Assembly: GCA_965263375.1 (NCBI GenBank)
Contig: OZ253669.1
Coordinates: 496,001-560,000 of the forward strand
Reading direction: 5' to 3'
Source: JAJFFW01 sp965263375
Lineage (GTDB): Bacteria > Pseudomonadota > Alphaproteobacteria > Caulobacterales > Parvularculaceae
Length of the DNA: 64,000 bases
This document shows, piece after piece, positions 63,035-64,000 of this stretch. Every line of letters begins with the position of its first letter. Position 1 is the stretch's first letter. A program made the position numbers and the translations under genes. The notes beneath the pieces were generated by a model, which saw only the letters and a program-made list of their open reading frames with translations, did no database searches and was not told where the DNA came from.

Positions 63035-64000
63035 TTAAAAGTCTAACCCCTCATCTGATAATTCATCATAGAGCCCGCTTGCGCCATCATCTTCTTCCGG
63101 CGGCGCGGCATCATTGGTGATCGGGGTTGCATCTCGAATGGATTTGATTGTTGCTTTTGGAAACAGTTCCATCGCTTTTGCAACAATTGGCGCCGCCAAT
63201 ACTTCCGCGGTGCGAGAATCGCGCAGTGTCGCCGCGCCCTGTTTATTGGCGTTGACAGTGACAACCCAGTGGGCGCCGGTCCAGTCTTTGAGCGCTTTGG
63301 TCAGCCGTCCAGGCAAGTCGCTCGGCGCCCGCTCGTTAAGGCGCAGTTCTATTCGGCCTTGCTCAAAAGCAACAAGGTGAACATAGCTTTCAAGCTCGGC
63401 GCGCAGTTTGGAATCGCGCTTCGCGGCGACAAGGCGCACCACATCTTCAAAAGTCTGAAGGCGCGGGCTGGTCTGCATCGCGGTTTGCGGCGCCCGGGAA
63501 GGAATTGGGTTTGGGTTTTCTATAACCGCTTGCGCGGCGCCATTATTGGTTCTTGCGTAACTCGTGGGCCCTCCGCTGGGCTGTGGTGGCGCTGACCCTT
63601 GTTGTGACCCTGACTGTGATCCTGATTGTGATCTTGGGGCAGAAGTGCTTGGTGCGCCGCCTTTTAATGCACGTAAAGCTTCATCCGGTGTCGGAAGATC
63701 CGCTGCATAGCCAAGACGGATGATCGCCATTTCACCAGCCGCGATGGGGTCTGGCGCCGTTTGGGTTTCGCCATGCCCCTTCATCAGCAAAGACCAAGCG
63801 CGGGTTAGCGCGTTCATAGAAAGAGCTTCGGCCATTTCCAGCGCGCGCGCCGCATCCGCTTCACCAGCTGGGCCGTGGGCGGTGGCTTCAGGTCCAGCGG
63901 CTTTCACACGGGTCAACAGGTGCACGAGCTCTAATAAATCGCGCAAAATAACCGCTGGCTCAGCGCCGACATCATAAAGATTGCGAAAGGCGCTAAGCGC
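63035..64000 (-). CDS. dnaX: DNA polymerase III gamma/tau subunit, C-terminal part (continues past window)
   Basis: The frame is open through the right edge of the window, so the N-terminal clamp-loader ATPase domain lies outside; 321 residues are visible. The visible part begins with ALSAFRNLYDVGAEPAVILRDLLELVHLLTRVKAA, the DnaX domain III helices, then a Gln/Ser/Pro-rich linker and a C-terminal region that in relatives binds the replicative polymerase. The stop is at 63035-63037, about 90 bases before ybaB, in the conserved dnaX-ybaB-recR order. Confidence 0.9.
   Translation of the reverse strand, partial: ALSAFRNLYDVGAEPAVILRDLLELVHLLTRVKAAGPEATAHGPAGEADAARALEMAEALSMNALTRAWSLLMKGHGETQTAPDPIAAGEMAIIRLGYAADLPTPDEALRALKGGAPSTSAPRSQSGSQSGSQQGSAPPQPSGGPTSYARTNNGAAQAVIENPNPIPSRAPQTAMQTSPRLQTFEDVVRLVAAKRDSKLRAELESYVHLVAFEQGRIELRLNERAPSDLPGRLTKALKDWTGAHWVVTVNANKQGAATLRDSRTAEVLAAPIVAKAMELFPKATIKSIRDATPITNDAAPPEEDDGASGLYDELSDEGLDF

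Overview
The window is a chromosomal segment of an alphaproteobacterium of moderate GC content. The evidence is the gene content and order: a cpa/tad pilus locus in Caulobacter-like order (flp-cpaA-cpaB-cpaC-cpaD-cpaE-cpaF-tadB-tadC), a SapC-family protein, an OxyR/ahpCD pair, a dnaX-ybaB-recR cluster and a large TonB-dependent receptor. A Caulobacterales/Hyphomonadales/Parvularculales-type lineage is my inference; genus cannot be fixed from the sequence. No rRNA, tRNA, CRISPR array, prophage or replication origin was seen.

Layout. 1-5.8 kb: the C-terminal part of malic enzyme MaeB, the peroxide-defence pair ahpC-ahpD with divergent oxyR, and an AI-2E-type membrane protein. 5.9-9.9 kb: a tightly overlapping pabB-pabA-pabC operon ending in a degenerate adenylate-forming-enzyme homologue. 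10-20.8 kb: the Tad pilus locus, preceded by a Crp/Fnr-type regulator and a stand-alone secretin N-domain protein. 20.8-26 kb: peptidoglycan recycling and remodelling (LD-carboxypeptidase, Mpl ligase, soluble lytic transglycosylase). 26-38 kb: uracil-DNA glycosylase, ETF-ubiquinone oxidoreductase, a TPR lipoprotein, isoprenoid genes (ispE, polyprenyl diphosphate synthase) around a WecA-like transferase, an S49 peptidase, a DEDD exonuclease, an alpha/beta hydrolase and SapC. 38-48 kb: DsbD-type reductase, pgi, a periplasmic cyclophilin, a frameshifted SulP permease, gor and rpiA. 48-52 kb: glmU and gph, with an IS30-like element between them. 52-60 kb: an S24-like XRE regulator, a BarA-like hybrid kinase, a frameshifted receiver-kinase and a TonB receptor. 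60.8-64 kb: a Rieske oxygenase, recR, ybaB and the C-terminal part of dnaX.

The most unusual points are these. (1) An IS30-like element (about 49835-51538) with 25-bp imperfect terminal inverted repeats encloses, besides its transposase, a complete lipoprotein gene that overlaps the transposase stop and ends at the right repeat. This looks like a cargo gene. (2) Two copies of a hairpin-rich intergenic repeat of about 0.36-0.39 kb (38021-38406 and 60448-60801) lie 22 kb apart, each just downstream of a rho-independent terminator. (3) A shortened AMP-ligase homologue lacking the usual P-loop and C-terminal lysine is translationally coupled to pabC. (4) Three genes (SulP, the IS transposase and a receiver-histidine kinase) are each interrupted by what looks like a one-base deletion, two of them in the same local context (GGCGAT/G). 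These could be real lesions, systematic sequencing errors or, less likely, recoding.

Functionally, peroxide and thiol homeostasis recurs (oxyR, ahpC, ahpD, gor, dsbD). Cell-envelope construction also recurs (glmU, mpl, ldcA, slt, ispE, ispB-like, WecA-like), alongside the pilus machinery. The rest is housekeeping carbon metabolism and DNA maintenance.
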